Below, piece by piece: positions 1 to 29,797 of a stretch of DNA of 64,000 bases. Source of the DNA: Dromiciops gliroides (lineage: Eukaryota; Chordata; Mammalia; Microbiotheria; Microbiotheriidae). The notes under the pieces are model-generated. The model was not told the DNA's origin. It saw only the letters and a list, made by a program, of their open reading frames with translations, and did no database searches. The DNA lies in NCBI RefSeq assembly GCF_019393635.1, contig NC_057863.1, forward strand, positions 644,525,306 to 644,589,305, in the 5' to 3' direction. Numbering within the stretch: position 1 is the first letter of the stretch; the number at the start of each line of letters is the position of its first letter. A program made the position numbers and the translations under genes.

Positions 1-582
1 ACAGTATCCCAAGCTTAAGAAGTCCCAGGTGGTATGATTTAAGGAGAATCAGGTTCTTCACTTGCCTGGCCTGTTTCCTGGTCCTAGATAACCCCAGACC
101 AACTTGCTAATCAACCAGCTTTGTGTGTTGTGGTTGTTAGCTTTAAAGAGCCTGAACCCCTCCCCCACCTGGGCCACTGCTACTTGAGCCTACCTCCTGG
201 TTCTCAGCAGGGGTGTAAAATCCAAGTTCTATCTTAGCACCAGCATAGACCCCTATAGTGTCTCCCCTGCCCAGGGCTCATCCCACTCACCAGACTGTGA
301 TCTTAGTTCCAGACAACACCGGTGCTTCAGCTGATTCAGAGACTCTGGGGGTCTCCTTCTCTGGTGAAGACTTCCTGAGACTGGATCTGTGTCAGGGTGA
401 CTGTGGGGTTGGTCCCGACTCCTGTATGAGCACAGCAGCTCCCTCCTTCTGACCTTCCAAGCCGTTCTTGGTTAGAAGATGATTTCAGCACATTCTTCTG
501 TGGGTTTTGCTGCTCTGGGCATTTTCCTATGGCGTTATTTGGATGTTTTTTTGGAGTGATCGTGTCATGAGTTCCAACAATT
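1..582. other. gene-free stretch, no recognised element
   Basis: I see no exon, RNA gene or clear repeat here. The short open frame at 258-452 has no recognisable motif and is probably chance. The tail (from about 583) runs into L1-type sequence matching the end of LINE ORF1. Confidence 0.4.
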
Positions 583-2100
583 GACTTTCAAATACAAGAC
601 CCTAGAGAAGCATAAAAAGGTAAACAGGAAAAAGAAATTAAGAGGGATATTAAAAGGTTAAACTGTTTACATTCCTACACGGGAAGATTATACGTCTAAC
701 TCATAAGAACTTTCTCAGTATTAGGGCAGATAATAGAAAAAAAAATTTAGACAGAGGGCACAGGTGGGAATTGATTATGAAGGGATGATATCTGTAAAGT
801 AGTTATTTTTTGTTTATCTTTTTTGTGGGGTGTTTGGAGTTGGATGACATGCCTGAGGTCATGTAGTATGTGAGTGTCTTATGTCTGAGGTTGGATTTGG
901 GCTCCAGTCCTCCTGGGTCCAGGGTGAGTTCTTTGTCCACTGTGTCACCTAGCTGCCCCATGATGACATCTTTAGGATAAAATTGAGGGGTGAGAGGAAT
1001 GTACTGGGGGAGAGGGAAGGGGAGAGGTAGAATGGGGTTAAATCCCACATGAAAGAAACAGGAAAGGACTTATGGAGTGGGGAGAGAGATGAGGGAGGAG
1101 TAGGGCAGTAACCTTATACTCATCAGAATAGGTTCAAAGGGAGGTATTAACATATACACTCAATTTGTCAGAGTAATCTATCTAAACTGGGCAGTAAATG
1201 AGCCTTACACTCATCAGAATTGGCTCAAAGACTTTAATCTCATGAGAGATCAAGGAATAACATACACACTAAATTGGTTGGAGTAATCTATCTAACCCTA
1301 CAGGAAAGTAGGAGGGGAGGGGTAAAAGAAGAGAAGGCATATTGGGGGAGAGGGCAGTCAGAAGCAAAACACTTTTGAGGAAGGATAGGGTGAAAGAAGA
1401 TAGATAATAGAGTAAATATCATGGGAAAGGGAATAGGATGGACGGAAACACTTCACAATAGTAACTGTGAAAAAGAGAAAAAGAAAAAATTGTACAAAAA
1501 ATATTTATAGCAACTCTTCATGGTGGCTAAGAATTGGAAATGTCCATCAATTATGGAATGACTGAACAAGCTGTGGTATATGATTGTGATGGAATATTAT
1601 TGTGCTATAAGAAATGACAAGCAGTATGATTTCAGAAAAACCTGGAAAGACTCATATGAACTGATGTATAGTGAAGTGAGCAGAATCAGAAGAACATTGT
1701 GCACAGTGACAGCATTATAGCTCTATAAGCAATTGTGAATGACTTAACTACTCTCAAGAATACAATGATCCAAGACAATCCCAAAGGACTAATGATGAAA
1801 CATACTATCCACCTGCAGAGAAAGAACTGATATTGATTGAACACAGACTGAAGCATGCTATTTTGTGCTTTCCCTTTTTTTTACTTGAGTCTTTTTTATG
1901 TAAAATTACTAATATGGTAATGTTTTACATAATTGCACATGTATAACCTATACTTTTTGCTTTGCAACCTTGAGGAGGAGGGAAGGGAGGGAGGGAGGGA
2001 ATGAGAGAGGGATAGAATTTGAAACTCAAAATTTAGATAGATGATAGATAAATGAATGAATAAATGAATAGATAAATAGATGAATAAATAAATAGATAAT
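583..2100 (+). mobile_element. HAL1-like L1 derivative (ORF1 end joined to L1 3' end)
   Basis: The start matches the end of L1 ORF1 and the inter-ORF spacer seen at 35470-36450 and 19080-19740. At about 1480, just where ORF2 should begin, the sequence jumps to the last part of L1 ORF2 and the 3' UTR (1490-2030). It ends in a simple A-rich (AAATGAATA-like) tail at 2030-2100. An L1 lacking nearly all of ORF2 fits the HAL1 ('half-L1') class known from mammals including opossum. It carries an embedded antisense SINE (811-965). Old: no intact frame. Confidence 0.6.
811..965 (-). mobile_element. degenerate CORE-SINE embedded in the HAL1-like element
   Basis: Antisense copy of the marsupial CORE-SINE: TTTTTT side at 811-822 and the GCTGCCCCA head at 956-964. 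It is much more diverged than other copies. It sits at the same place as the SINE at 35680-35792 in a second HAL1-like copy, so it was probably carried in by the LINE and not inserted here independently. Confidence 0.6.
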
Positions 2101-3110
2101 TTTTAATAAAAGTATTTTATTATTTTCTGGTTACATGTAAGGATAATTTTCAAGATTTGTTTTCATAGGATTTCTAGCTCCAAATTTCTCTCCCACCCTC
2201 CCTTCCCTCCCCCTCTCCAAGACAGAAAGCAATCCAATATAGTTTATATATGTACAATCACATTAAACATATTTCTGCATTAGTCATATTGTGAAAGAAA
2301 AATCAGAGTACAAGGGAAAAACTTCAAAAAAGAAGGGGAAAAAACAAGCTCCAAAGTAGAAACAGGGGGCAGCTAGGTGGCTCAGTGGATAGAGCACTGG
2401 CCCTGGAGTCAGGAGAACCTGAGTTCAAATCCGGCCTCAGACACTTGACACTTACTAGCTGTGTGACCCTGGGCAAGTCACTTAACCCCAATTGCCTCAC
2501 CAAAAAAAAAAAAAAAATTCAAAGTAGAAACAGTATAGTTCAATCCACAGTTGTTTTATCTGGATGTTGAAAACATTTTCTATCATGAGTTCTTTGAAAT
2601 TGTTTTGGATCATTGCACTGCTGAGAAGAGACAAGTCTATCACCATTGTTCATCATAAAATGTTGCTGTTACTGTGTACAATGTTCTCTTGGTTCTGCTG
2701 CTCTCAGTCAGCATCAGTTCATGTAAGTCCTTCCAGGTTTCTCTGACCTCCTACTCATCATTTCTTACAGCACAGTAATATTCCATTACATTTATATACC
2801 ACAACTTGTTTAGCCATTCCCCAATTGATGGGCATTCCTTCGATTTCCAATTCTTTGCCACCACAAAGAGAGCTGCTATAAATATCGTTGTTCATGTGGG
2901 TCCTTTTCCCTCTTCTATGATCTCTTTGGGATACAGACTGAACAATGGTACCATTGGATCAAAGGGGATGAACAGTCCCATATCCCTTTGGGCATAGTTC
3001 CAAATTGCTCTCCAGAATGGTTGGATCCATTCACAGCTCCACCAACAATGCATTAGTGTTCCAATTTTTCCACATATTCTCCAACATTTATTATTTTCCT
3101 TTTTATATAA
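2101..3110 (-). mobile_element. 5'-truncated L1, 3' end
   Basis: Minus-strand L1 3' UTR and end of ORF2, matching 32700-33560. The tail-proximal AATAAA complement lies near 2100 and the ORF2 end is at about 2560-3110. It is interrupted by a plus-strand SINE at 2366-2519. Only about the last 0.85 kb of an L1 is present. Confidence 0.75.
2366..2519 (+). mobile_element. CORE-SINE (tRNA-headed, MIR-type core)
   Basis: The full-length head GGGGCAGCTAGGTGGC includes a pol III A-box-like stretch (TGGCTCAGTGG). A B-box-like GAGTTCAAATCC follows. The CORE segment TAGCTGTGTGACCCTGGGCA and an A-tail end the element. It is flanked by a 14-bp target duplication CAAAGTAGAAACAG (2352-2365 and 2520-2533). 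It is inserted inside the L1 at 2101-3110. Confidence 0.92.
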
Positions 3111-3836
3111 AAAATAGGTTTTTATTGAAAATAAATTTTATATAAAAATAAATAGATAGATAGATAAATGGATAAATTTTAAAAAACAATATGTCAATGA
3201 GCTTGACTTTGATTCCTAGAATAATTCTAGAACCCATCTTTAAAGGGATGGTTTGTGAGTCTGTTAATTTGGAAAGGGAAGCAGTGAGCCCCAGTGGCTT
3301 CATCCACAACAGGTCAGCCCATACTCACTTCATTTCCTCCTGACAGGGTCAACAGACAAGAAAGAGATAACATGGCATGGTGCATAGAAGGCTAGCCTTG
3401 AAGACAGGAAGATAAGTTCCTTTACTACCATTGACATGTACACTGAGTGACTTTAAGCAAGTCAAAACTTCTAATCTCTCCCAGACAACCCCTCCCACAG
3501 CTGTAAAATCATAAAACAGGACCAAAACAGACCAAATATACTGCCACATCATTGATATTGATATCAGCCAAGTATTTAACCAAGTCTCTCTTGATATCCT
3601 CGTGAACATGCTGGAGCATCATGGTGGATTCACAGCTGGCTGAGTAATGGGATCTGGTCACTAGGATCACACAGTGTGGAGTTGTGGAAAAAAAATATTA
3701 GATCTGGAGTAAGATGACCTGAGTTCAAATGCTGCTTCTGCACCACACAATCTCTGCCACCTAGGGCAAGGCATCTGACATTTTGGGGCCTTGTAAAAAT
3801 TAGTGGGTTGGGGAAAACATAAAAATGGAATATTGA
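3111..3836. other. gene-free stretch with weak old SINE remnants
   Basis: A short A/T simple repeat (AAATAGATAGATA-like, 3140-3180) is followed by unrecognised sequence. Two stretches (about 3365-3500 and 3672-3790) have MIR-like wording (GACCTGAGTTCAAAT, GACTTTAAGCAAGTC) but are too diverged to classify firmly. Confidence 0.35.
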
Positions 3837-3980
3837 GGGCAGCTAGGTGGTGCAGTGGATAAAACACTGGCCCTGGATTCAGGAGGACCTGAGTTCAAAG
3901 CCAGCCTCAGACACTTGACACTTATTAGCTGTGTGACCCTGGGCAAGTCACTTAATCCTCATTGCTCTGGGAAAAAAAAC
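3837..3980 (+). mobile_element. CORE-SINE
   Basis: Head GGGCAGCTAGGTGGTGCAGT, core TAGCTGTGTGACCCTGGGCA and a short A-tail. It is flanked by a near-perfect duplication TGGAATATTGAG / TGGAATGTTGAG. Confidence 0.9.
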
Positions 3981-4350
3981 TGGAATGTTGAGAAATCACA
4001 ATCAGGAAGTGTTTAATTAAATACTTCTTCCATTTACCAGTCTCTGTGCTAGACACTGGGGATACAAAGGAGCTTACCTAATGACTAAATGTGGTCTCAG
4101 AAAGAGTTATGAGAATATCTCTCCCTCCCTTCTTCATAGAGGAGGGCAACTACGAGTATGGTACAATGAGAGTACTATGAGACTTTGGTTGATGTGCTAG
4201 TTAGTTTGATGGAAGTGATTTTTTTTCCCCTTTTCCACTTTGTTATAAGGAATAACTCTCTGGGTAGGGGAAGAGAGGAGGATATATGGGGAAATGCAGG
4301 TGATTTTTAAAATAATAATAATAATAATAGTTTTAAAATATCACCTACCA

Positions 4351-4500
4351 GGGGCAGTTAGATGGCACAGTGGATAAAGCACTGGCCCTGGATTCAGGAG
4401 TACCTGAGTTCAAATCCAGCCTCAGACACTTAACACTTACTAGCTGTGTGACCCTGGGCAAGTCACTTAACCCCAATTGCCTCACCAAAAAATATATATA
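4351..4500 (+). mobile_element. CORE-SINE
   Basis: Full-length copy starting GGGGCAGTTAGATGGCACAG, with the core segment present. The A-tail has decayed to (AT)n at 4488-4504. Confidence 0.9.
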
Positions 4501-4759
4501 TATAGCACTTACCATGAAAATTTAGATTAAGGAAGATAAGAAGGTTGGCCCAAATGTCCCTGATGTCCCCTCAGGCTCTAAATCTATGACTTTACTTAGG
4601 TTCTTTGATCACTGGGCCTCAATTTCCTCATCAATAAAATGAAAGTTTGGAATCAATGACATTTAGAGTCCCTTCCAGCATTAGATTTAAGATCTTTTTT
4701 TTAACAGAATCAATATGCCATTCAGTATGTTGGGGGGCAAGGTACAGTGTGTCAGACAG

Positions 4760-4905
4760 TGTCCACAATGTATATATAGCATATATATCATGCACACTAT
4801 GTATATATAATGTATATATAACAGTGTGCATATACATACATATACATGGATACACAAACATATATATACATATATATGTATGTGTGCATGTGTGTGTGTA
4901 TGAAA
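4760..4905. repeat. TATA/TATACA-rich simple repeat
   Basis: About 145 bp of ATATAT, ATACAT and TGTGTG runs. Open frames predicted across it on both strands are low-complexity artefacts. The flank 4722-4770 holds a fragment of the unclassified repeat seen at 9905-10115. Confidence 0.8.
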
Positions 4906-4929
4906 CAGACCTAGTAGGGGGTATGTTGG

Positions 4930-6000
4930 GTGAAGGAGAATAGGCAGTTTAATAACTCTTTGGACATAATACCAGATTGCCTTCCAAAATGGTTTGATCA
5001 CAGTCCAAAATAATTTTAAAGAACTTCATGTCAGAAAATGTTCTCAACATCCAGAAAAAAGAACTGAAGTTTATGAATGCAGATTGAACCATACTGTTTC
5101 TACTTTGGGGCTGGTTTTTTTCTCCTTCTTTTCTGAGGTTTTCCCCTTGTGCTCTGATTCTTCTTTCACAATATGTCTAATGAAGAAATATGTTTAATGT
5201 GATTGCAAATATATAACCTATATCAGATTGCTTTCTGTCTTGGGGAGAAGGGAGGGTGGGAGAAAAATTTGTAACTAAAAATCCTATGAAAACAAAAACA
5301 AATATATATATGTAATACAAAATGGTTTGATCAATTCACAATTCCCCTAACAATGAATTAGTATCCCAATTTTTCCATATCCACTCCAACATTTTTTCAC
5401 TTTTGCCTTCCATCATTTTAGCCAATCTGGTAGGTATAAAATGACATCTCAAAGTTGTTTCAGTTTGCATTTATCTAATAAATAATGATTTAGAGCATTT
5501 TTTCATATGACCATAAATTGTTTTGATTTCTTCATTGGAAAACTGCCTGTTCATATCCATTGATCATTTATTAATTGGGGAATGACACATATACATAACT
5601 TATAATCACGACCCCTATGGAACCATATCAAACTGATTAATACTGATTGGAAGAGAGTAAGGGTTCAAATGAATTCTTTCTCACAGTATAAAATACCTGG
5701 CAGTAACCCTACCAAAACGAACCCAGGAACTATGTAAACAAAAGTATAAAAAACACTTTTGTTACAGGTTGGACAATTGGAATCACCACAATACTGTCTA
5801 GAATTATTTTACATGGGGTACCTTTTACTATCTCTTCTTGCAGAGTTTGGTTTGTGATGTATAGGAATGCTGATGATTTATGTGCATTTACTATATATCC
5901 TGCTATTTTGCCAAAAATATTAATTGTTTCAACTAACTTTCTAGTTGAATCTTTGGTATTTTCCAAGTATATCATCATGTCATCTCTAAAAAGCAATCGT
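4930..6000. mobile_element. fragmented and partly inverted L1 pieces
   Basis: 4930-5300 is plus-strand L1 3' end. 5310-5580 is minus-strand end of ORF2. 5690-5755 is a short plus-strand ORF2 piece. 5730-5996 is minus-strand ORF2 with a degraded reverse-transcriptase box (FRDDMMIY for FADDMMVY). The orientation switches suggest more than one insertion or a twin-priming inversion. No intact frame remains. Confidence 0.6.
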
Positions 6001-6003
6001 TTT

Positions 6004-6165
6004 GGGGGAAGCTAGGTGGCATAGTGAAGAAAGCGCCAGCCCTAGATTCAGGAGGACCTGAGTTCAAATCTGGCCTTGGACATTTGACACTTACTAGCTG
6101 TGTGACCCTGAGCAAGTCACTTAACCCTAATTGCCCCATTAAAAAAATTTTGAAAAAAAATAAAG
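6004..6165 (+). mobile_element. CORE-SINE, diverged
   Basis: Recognisable head (GGGGGAAGCTAGGTGGCATA), B-box-like GAGTTCAAATCT, core TAGCTGTGTGACCCTGAGCA and an A-rich tail. It is more diverged than most copies in the window. Confidence 0.85.
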
Positions 6166-7615
6166 AGAAAGTTACAGGTAGAGTTTATTGTCTTTTTAAA
6201 AGATAAAGCAAGAGATTTGGGATTTCTATGCAATCCTGTATAACTGTATTATATTGCATAGGAAATATTCATTTCATTATGTGTCAGTTAAATTCAGAAG
6301 TTTTTTAAATTAAATTAAAATAATCATGGGATATAATGGTGACCTGAAAGGCCATCTGATATTACCCTCTCCTTTTATAGATGAAACTGAGGTGCAGAAA
6401 AGCCAGTGATTTTCCTAAGACAGGGGACAGAAATGGGATTCCAACTCAGGTCTTCTACCTGCCTAGCTAGCATACTTCTTATGATACCCCCATCATCTTC
6501 TGGAGCAGCAAGGAGGGTATGCACCAATCTCCTTCCCTTGGGGATGGGCAGTGGGGAGGAAGGGGTGACCAGGGTACAGGAGCAGAATTCTACCCAAGCC
6601 TTCAGACAATCTACGAGTTTGAGGGCTTTGCTTATCTTTTTCCTTGGTCATACTCATGGAACATATTGGTTTTATAGGAGGGTTTTCTTTTGCTGTTTTA
6701 TTTTTTCAGTCGTAGTAGTGAGTTTAAGGGAAGGGGAGGGTTGGTGATAGGGTTGGTTTAAAAAAACACACACAGGAAAAGACCTTGGTTGGGACAAGAA
6801 GCCACATTTGGAAATAATGTCCAACTAATTCAGCAATAAATAAACATTATTAAGTGCCTACTATGCGTCAGACACTGTATTTAGTGCTGGGGATACAAAA
6901 AGACAATGCCTGCCCTCAAGGAGCTTATAATTTAAAAGACATCAGTAAAACGTTTTAATGTTTTATTTACAGAGCAAAATGTAAAGTTCTTGAGGGCAGT
7001 AACTAACTTTCATTCTGTCTTTGTGTGTCTAGAGACTAGCATAGTGCCTTGCATACAGTGGGTGATTAATAAACACTTTTTGAACTATGAATGCTTCTTG
7101 CAGTGAAATGAATTGAAGTGAAATCACATCAAGTGAGTATAGTACACTGTCAGGGTGTGCTGGTAAATTGGGGGTGGGGAGAGGGCGGTGTGCCTAGGGC
7201 GCACAATTTTAAGTTAAATTATGATTATTAAGATTTGCTCCGTCCTTTTCTGTTGTTGACCATCCACAAAACAAAGACTTAATCCCTGAATTGTGGTATT
7301 CACTCTTTCTGAGGCATGAATGCTCACACAGAAAAATTAACAATATGGTTCTCATGAGCCAATTTCAGTTATGTCTAGGACACCTCTGGACCAGGGCATA
7401 TCTAATAGTCCCTTCCACTGTATAAAGGAGAACACCCTTCCAGTTACTTTACAAAGTCCTTGCTGAACTGAAAAAATAATAATTGACATTTATAAGACAT
7501 TTAGAGGGTCCACATCACAGAGCAGATACAGAGCTGGCCTAAGAGTCCAGGAGAGCTGAGTTCAAGCCCCACATTGGCTCTTCCAGTATATGGACCGGAG
7601 AAGTCACTGAACTCA
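6166..7615. other. gene-free stretch with ancient repeats
   Basis: No gene is seen. 6830-6950 and 7000-7080 have wording typical of very old L2/MIR-type repeats (AGTGCCTACTATG, CATAGTGCCTTGCATACAGT). 7500-7650 looks like an old MIR-family SINE. I cannot assign these more finely without a repeat library. Confidence 0.4.
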
Positions 7616-7989
7616 GATCCAACCCCCTCATTTTACAAATGAGGAAACTGAGGCCTAATACAGTGAAGTTATTCCCTTAAAGTCCCCTAGGGAGTACAAA
7701 TCAGAAGCCCGACTCAAACCCAGCTCTGCTGACTCCAGAGCCAAGGTTCTTCCCACTGCCCCATATTACCTCCTGGAGAGGAGATGAGGTCATGCACCAC
7801 TGTCATTTCCTTGGAAAAGCAGAGGACCCTTGGTGTGGAATGTCACAGATATGACCCCTGTGTCTCTTGAATTTGCTTGACTCATTTTCTTTGTTACAAA
7901 GAAAAGCTCATGAGAACAGGGGAAGGGGAACAATATTCAGAAATCACTAGGATATAAAAGCAAAAACTAAACATTACAATTTTAAATGT

Positions 7990-7995
7990 TTTATT
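7990..7995 (-). terminator. candidate poly(A) signal of gene A
   Basis: AATAAA on the minus strand, about 1.1 kb past the stop codon, conserved in position with 43162-43167 downstream of gene B. It is the first canonical hexamer after the stop. It lies next to an old MIR/L2-like repeat, so it may not be the real site. Confidence 0.35.
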
Positions 7996-9098
7996 TGAAG
8001 AGTACAATGTGGGAAGGAAGAATCATCTTTGTAGGTCCAGTGCCTAGCATAGTGTTCTGCATACAGTAGGTGCTTAATGATCACTTTTTAAATCAAAGAA
8101 GTGAATCAAAGTCAAGTGAGTAGAGTGGACTAGTTCATTTCTGAAAGGACTTCCCCCACTCCCAATGAACAGAAAACCTTTCAGCATTCTACTTTGCAAG
8201 ACCCCTTCTGACTCAGAATACTGGAATCTGATGTTTATATAACCCTCTCATAGAAAAACTAGCAGAATGAGAGATGGCCTCAAAGACTCTGGTCTCAAAA
8301 CCCATCTCTGACCACTCTGGCAGGGTCACTCCAGACAAGTTGCTGGAGCTAAGTTGTTCCTGCACTTCCCTGAGACCATTTGAAACTGAAAGTACCTGCA
8401 GACTTGAGGACCATATCAGGTGATGCCTTCAGCCACAAAGTCAAAGGACCCACCAAGAAAAAATCATGATGCTTTTCATGCATAATCACAGTTGAGTTTC
8501 AGAACATCCCCATGAGATTGGTACCAATGATATTATTATCTTCCTTTTGCTGAGGTGCAGAAATTGAAGGGACTTCTTTCTCCCTGGCTGCAAGGCTCAG
8601 TAAGTCAGGGTCACAGGATGGATTTAAAGCTAGGTCTCCTGACTCCAAACCCAACACTCCATTTCTTTGCCATCATATGGTTTGATTCCCCACTCCTGGC
8701 ACAAGGGATTCATGATCAACCAGTTGAGACCCAAGAGCAGGAAGGGTGCTTCTGACTCCTTTTATGGGATAGGCTGAATATGCAGCAGGTAAGAAGGAAG
8801 TTAGAATACAGGGGGAATATTCGGGGTAAGAGGAAGTTTGAGTCACTTACTAAGAACATCTCCTCTAGATTTGGAAGGGACCTTGGAGGCAACCCATTCA
8901 TTTTATCAATGAAGAAACCAAAGGTAGTTCTAATCCCATCTTGGCTCAAGTTTCTTTCATCTGAGGGTGGTAAAAGGTGCTATGTCCTCTCCAGTCTCTG
9001 CTCAGCCTGGTTGACCTGTGGCATACTATGTTTGGTGACAATAGGGAGATTGGCCCAGTGCCTGCTTTCCCTGGACTTGACCTTGGCCTTGGCTCCCT

Positions 9099-26813
<17,715 letters not shown>

Positions 26814-26945
26814 GGCTCTAGCTGTGACTGGCATTGTGCCCTAAGTCTTTAAAGCTGGTCCAGGAGAGAGACTCCGCCCTAGTTTGTCCTCTTCACACAC
26901 CGACTCCTGCCCGGTGACAGCAGTTCCGCCCTCCCCCCAGGTAAG
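26814..26945 (-). promoter_or_regulatory. probable core promoter of gene A
   Basis: Block conserved with gene B (59870-59995). On the gene's strand it has two GGGCGG GC boxes (26874-26879 and 26936-26941) and a TTTAAA TATA-like site (26848-26853). The TATA-like site is only 35-40 nt from the ATG, which would give a very short 5' UTR, so a GC-box, TATA-less start is also possible. No transcript evidence. Confidence 0.5.
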
Positions 26946-27362
26946 TGACCTCTCTCCCCATTTCGGTCCCTCCCTGGTCCCCTGACCTCCTTCCACCTCC
27001 TACCCTTGGCATGTGAAGCATCACCATGTAATAGGATCCAGGAGCCTCAGCAACTGTCTCTATCACACCCCCACTACACCTGCCCTTGTTCCTGCCCAAT
27101 TCTGGGACAATAACTGCCACTGTCTCTCCTCTCTGTCAGTCTGTCTGCCTGTGTCTCTTCCTGTCTCCTTTACCCTTCTCTAACTCTGTCTCTCTTATTG
27201 TCTCTCTTTGTCCCTTCTCCACCACTCCCTCATTCTCTGTTTCTTCTTTGTCATGCCTTGGATAGAGATCTATAAAAAGTAAGCTGATAACAGCTACACT
27301 CCCTACACTCTATCTGATTCTTAGAGTCACAGGAATCCATGACAGGTCAACTATGGGCAGGA

Positions 27363-27378
27363 GGAACCTTCCTAACCC
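27363..27378 (-). promoter_or_regulatory. single degenerate DR4-like site upstream of gene A
   Basis: On the gene's strand this reads GGGTTAGGAAGGTTCC, about 550 bp before the ATG. It is the unexpanded equivalent of the gene B array at 60421-60650. Its first half-site is GGGTTA, away from the RGGTCA consensus. Confidence 0.35.
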
Positions 27379-27539
27379 AAATGGAGCCCTGCCCTCACCT
27401 CCTTTTGCAGCATTCTGTTGTGTGTGTAGCAAGGTGGATCATCCTCTCTGGGACCCATCTATACCTCAAGCCTTCCTCCCTCCCCCTAGGCCTGTCCTAG
27501 TACAGCCTTCCCCTAAAGCTTCCACACAGAAAATAGACA

Positions 27540-28260
27540 AAGGGAGACACAGAGAAGGGGGGAAGTGGGAGACAGAAACATATCCAGAATATGACAGGAC
27601 TTAGAGAAGCAGAGGTGGAAAGGAAGGGAAAGGGGAGAGGGAGAGCAGGAGGATGGGGAGAAATATTTGGGGGTACAGAGAGAGAAATAAGGACCAGAAG
27701 AGACCAAGAGGGACACTGAAAAAAAGACAAAGTGACACAGACGTCCAGAATCACAGATTTAGAGCTGGGAGAAGCCTGGGAAGTCATCTAGTCTAACCAT
27801 CTCTTGTTACAGAAGAGAAAAAGAAGTCCAGGGCAGTCGAATGACTTTCCCAGAGTCACATAGGTAAGTGGCAGAACTCAGATGGGAACCTGAGTCCTCT
27901 CACTCCCAAATTCAGCACTGTACATTGAACTACACTGCCAAGAAAGAGTAAGAGAGAGAAAAGCAGGAGGAAGGGAAGGGGGAAAGAGGAGGATAAAGAC
28001 ATGGGGGAAAGAGAATGGAAAAGAGAAGTAAGGAAGAGAAATTCAAAGAGGGGTAGTATAGAAAGGGAGAAAGAGAGGGGAAAAGGAGCAAAAGAATAAG
28101 GAAGGAGAGAAAAAGGAAATCAGGCTGAAAAAAGGACAGAGAGAGATCAAGTGGAAGAGAGAAAGGAGAGATGAAAGAGACAGATGGAAAAGGAAACAGA
28201 GAAAAAAAGACAAATAAAGAGGAGCAGAGAGGCTGAAAAGGGGGAAAAAACAGAAATGAA
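27540..28260. repeat. purine-rich tract upstream of gene A
   Basis: Plus strand is dominated by A and G (GGAAGGGAAAGG, GAGAGAAAAGC), especially 27940-28260. An old MIR-family SINE remnant lies at about 27755-27940. The same arrangement occurs upstream of gene B (60790-61560). Confidence 0.7.
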
Positions 28261-28439
28261 ATACTACTTTTCCTTGGAGGCTTGGAGACAATAGTGAGTT
28301 CCCAGCTGCAGCCCATGGAAAGATACACAGATAGGCAAACAGGTTGGAGGAAGGCTAAAGATAGAAAAGAATATCTTCCAGGGGCACCAGGATAGATTTC
28401 AGACAGACTTTGTCTCTTCTGCCTATCAAGAGGCTAGGT

Positions 28440-28678
28440 TGGGGGCAGCTTGGTGGTGCAGTGGATAGAGTACTGGCCCTGGATTCAGGAGGACCTGAGT
28501 TAAAATCCAGCCTCAGACACTTGCCACTTACTAGCTGTGTGACCCTGGGCAAGTCACTTAACTCTCACTGCCCCTCAAAAAAAAAGAAAAGAAAAGAAAA
28601 GAAAAGAAAAGAAAAGAAAAGAAAAGAAAAGAAAAGAAAAGAAAAGAAAAGAAAAGAAAAGAAAAGAAAAGAAAAGAA
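28440..28678 (+). mobile_element. CORE-SINE with an expanded (AAAAG)n tail
   Basis: SINE body 28440-28575, then about 100 bp of AAAAG repeats. It is flanked by AAGAGGCTAGGT at both ends (28428-28439 and 28679-28690). Unit B has the empty site (AAGAGTCTAGGT near 61728-61739). Confidence 0.95.
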
Positions 28679-28720
28679 AAGAGGCTAGGTCTACCATACC
28701 TTTGAAGAACACTTTATTTC

Positions 28721-28871
28721 TTTTTTTTTTTTTAAGTGAGGCAATTGAGGTTAAGTGACTTGCCCAGGGTCACACAGCTAGTGAGTGTCAAGTGTCTGGG
28801 GCTGAATTTGAACTCAGGTACTCCTGAATCCAGGGCCAGTGGTCTATCCACTGCACCACCTAGCTGCCCCC
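28721..28871 (-). mobile_element. CORE-SINE, antisense
   Basis: T-run at 28721-28733 and head complement TAGCTGCCCC at 28861-28870. It is flanked by diverged copies of AAGAACACTTTATTTC / AAGAACAGTTCATTTC. Confidence 0.92.
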
Positions 28872-29260
28872 AAAGAACAGTTCATTTCAATACTTTATAA
28901 ACTATTTGGGGAAATAGGTGAAAAAGGAGTCCTACCAAAGTCTTCTTATGACACAAATATGGTATTGATACCTAAAGCAAGAAGAGCCAAAACAACAGGA
29001 AAATATAGACCCATTTTCCTAATGAATATTGATGCAAAACTTTTAAATAAAATACTAGCAAAGAGAATACACAGCAATACATGACAAGGATCATCCACTA
29101 TGACCACGTGGGATTTATAGCAGGAATGCATGTCTAGTTCAATATTAGGAAACCTAATAACAAATAACAATAACAAAACCAACAAATCATATGACTATCT
29201 CAATAGATGCAGAAAAAGCCTTTGACAAATATAGCACCCATTTCTATTAAAAACACGAGA

Positions 29261-29797
29261 AATGGCAAAATGTATGGCACCTGCTTTGCTGGACTATTGT
29301 GAAGAAAATTCTTTGTCAAGTTTAAGGTACTATATAAAAGTTATGATGAACAGGATGCTATCAGAAAAACCTAAAAAGACCTACATGAACTGAAGCTGAG
29401 CGAAATGTACTATATACAAAATAACAGCAATAGTATAAGATGATCTACTGGGAAGCACGTGGTTCTTTTCAGCAATGCAATTATCCAATATAACTCTGAA
29501 GGACTTATGAAAATTGAAATCCATCTACAGAGAAAAAAACTGATGGTATCTGAAAACAGATTGAAGCATAATTTTTTTAGACAGCTCCTTAATATGAAGT
29601 TTTGTTTTTGCCTGTTTTCTCTCACGACCTAGCTAACGGAAATGTCTACCATGACTACTCATGTATCTTGAATTGCTTGAGTTCTTGGGGTGGGGTGGGA
29701 AGGGAAGGAGGAAGAGAAGTTGGAACACAAAGTTTTAAAAAATTGATGTCAAAATTTGTTTTTACATGCAAATTGGGAAACAAAATTCTAAACAGAA
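29261..29797 (+). mobile_element. unclassified 0.54-kb retroelement ('element X'), copy 1
   Basis: Starts AATGGCAAAATGTATGGCAC and ends in an A-rich AAATTCTAAACAG tail. It is flanked by the 11-bp duplication AAAACACGAGA (29250-29260 and 29798-29808). Homologous copies lie at 36480-37060 and 47522-48152. The middle resembles the end of L1 ORF2/3' UTR. It has no coding capacity and is probably moved by L1. Confidence 0.75.

Noticed and set aside
2366-2519. tRNA gene candidates in SINE heads
   Set aside because: A-box and B-box-like motifs are present, but there is no cloverleaf or acceptor stem. These are SINE promoters.
26814-26834. Upstream in-frame ATG of gene A (adding MPVTARA)
   Set aside because: Gene B lacks it, it would place unusual residues before the membrane anchor, and the downstream ATG has the better context and matches CYP2 N-termini.
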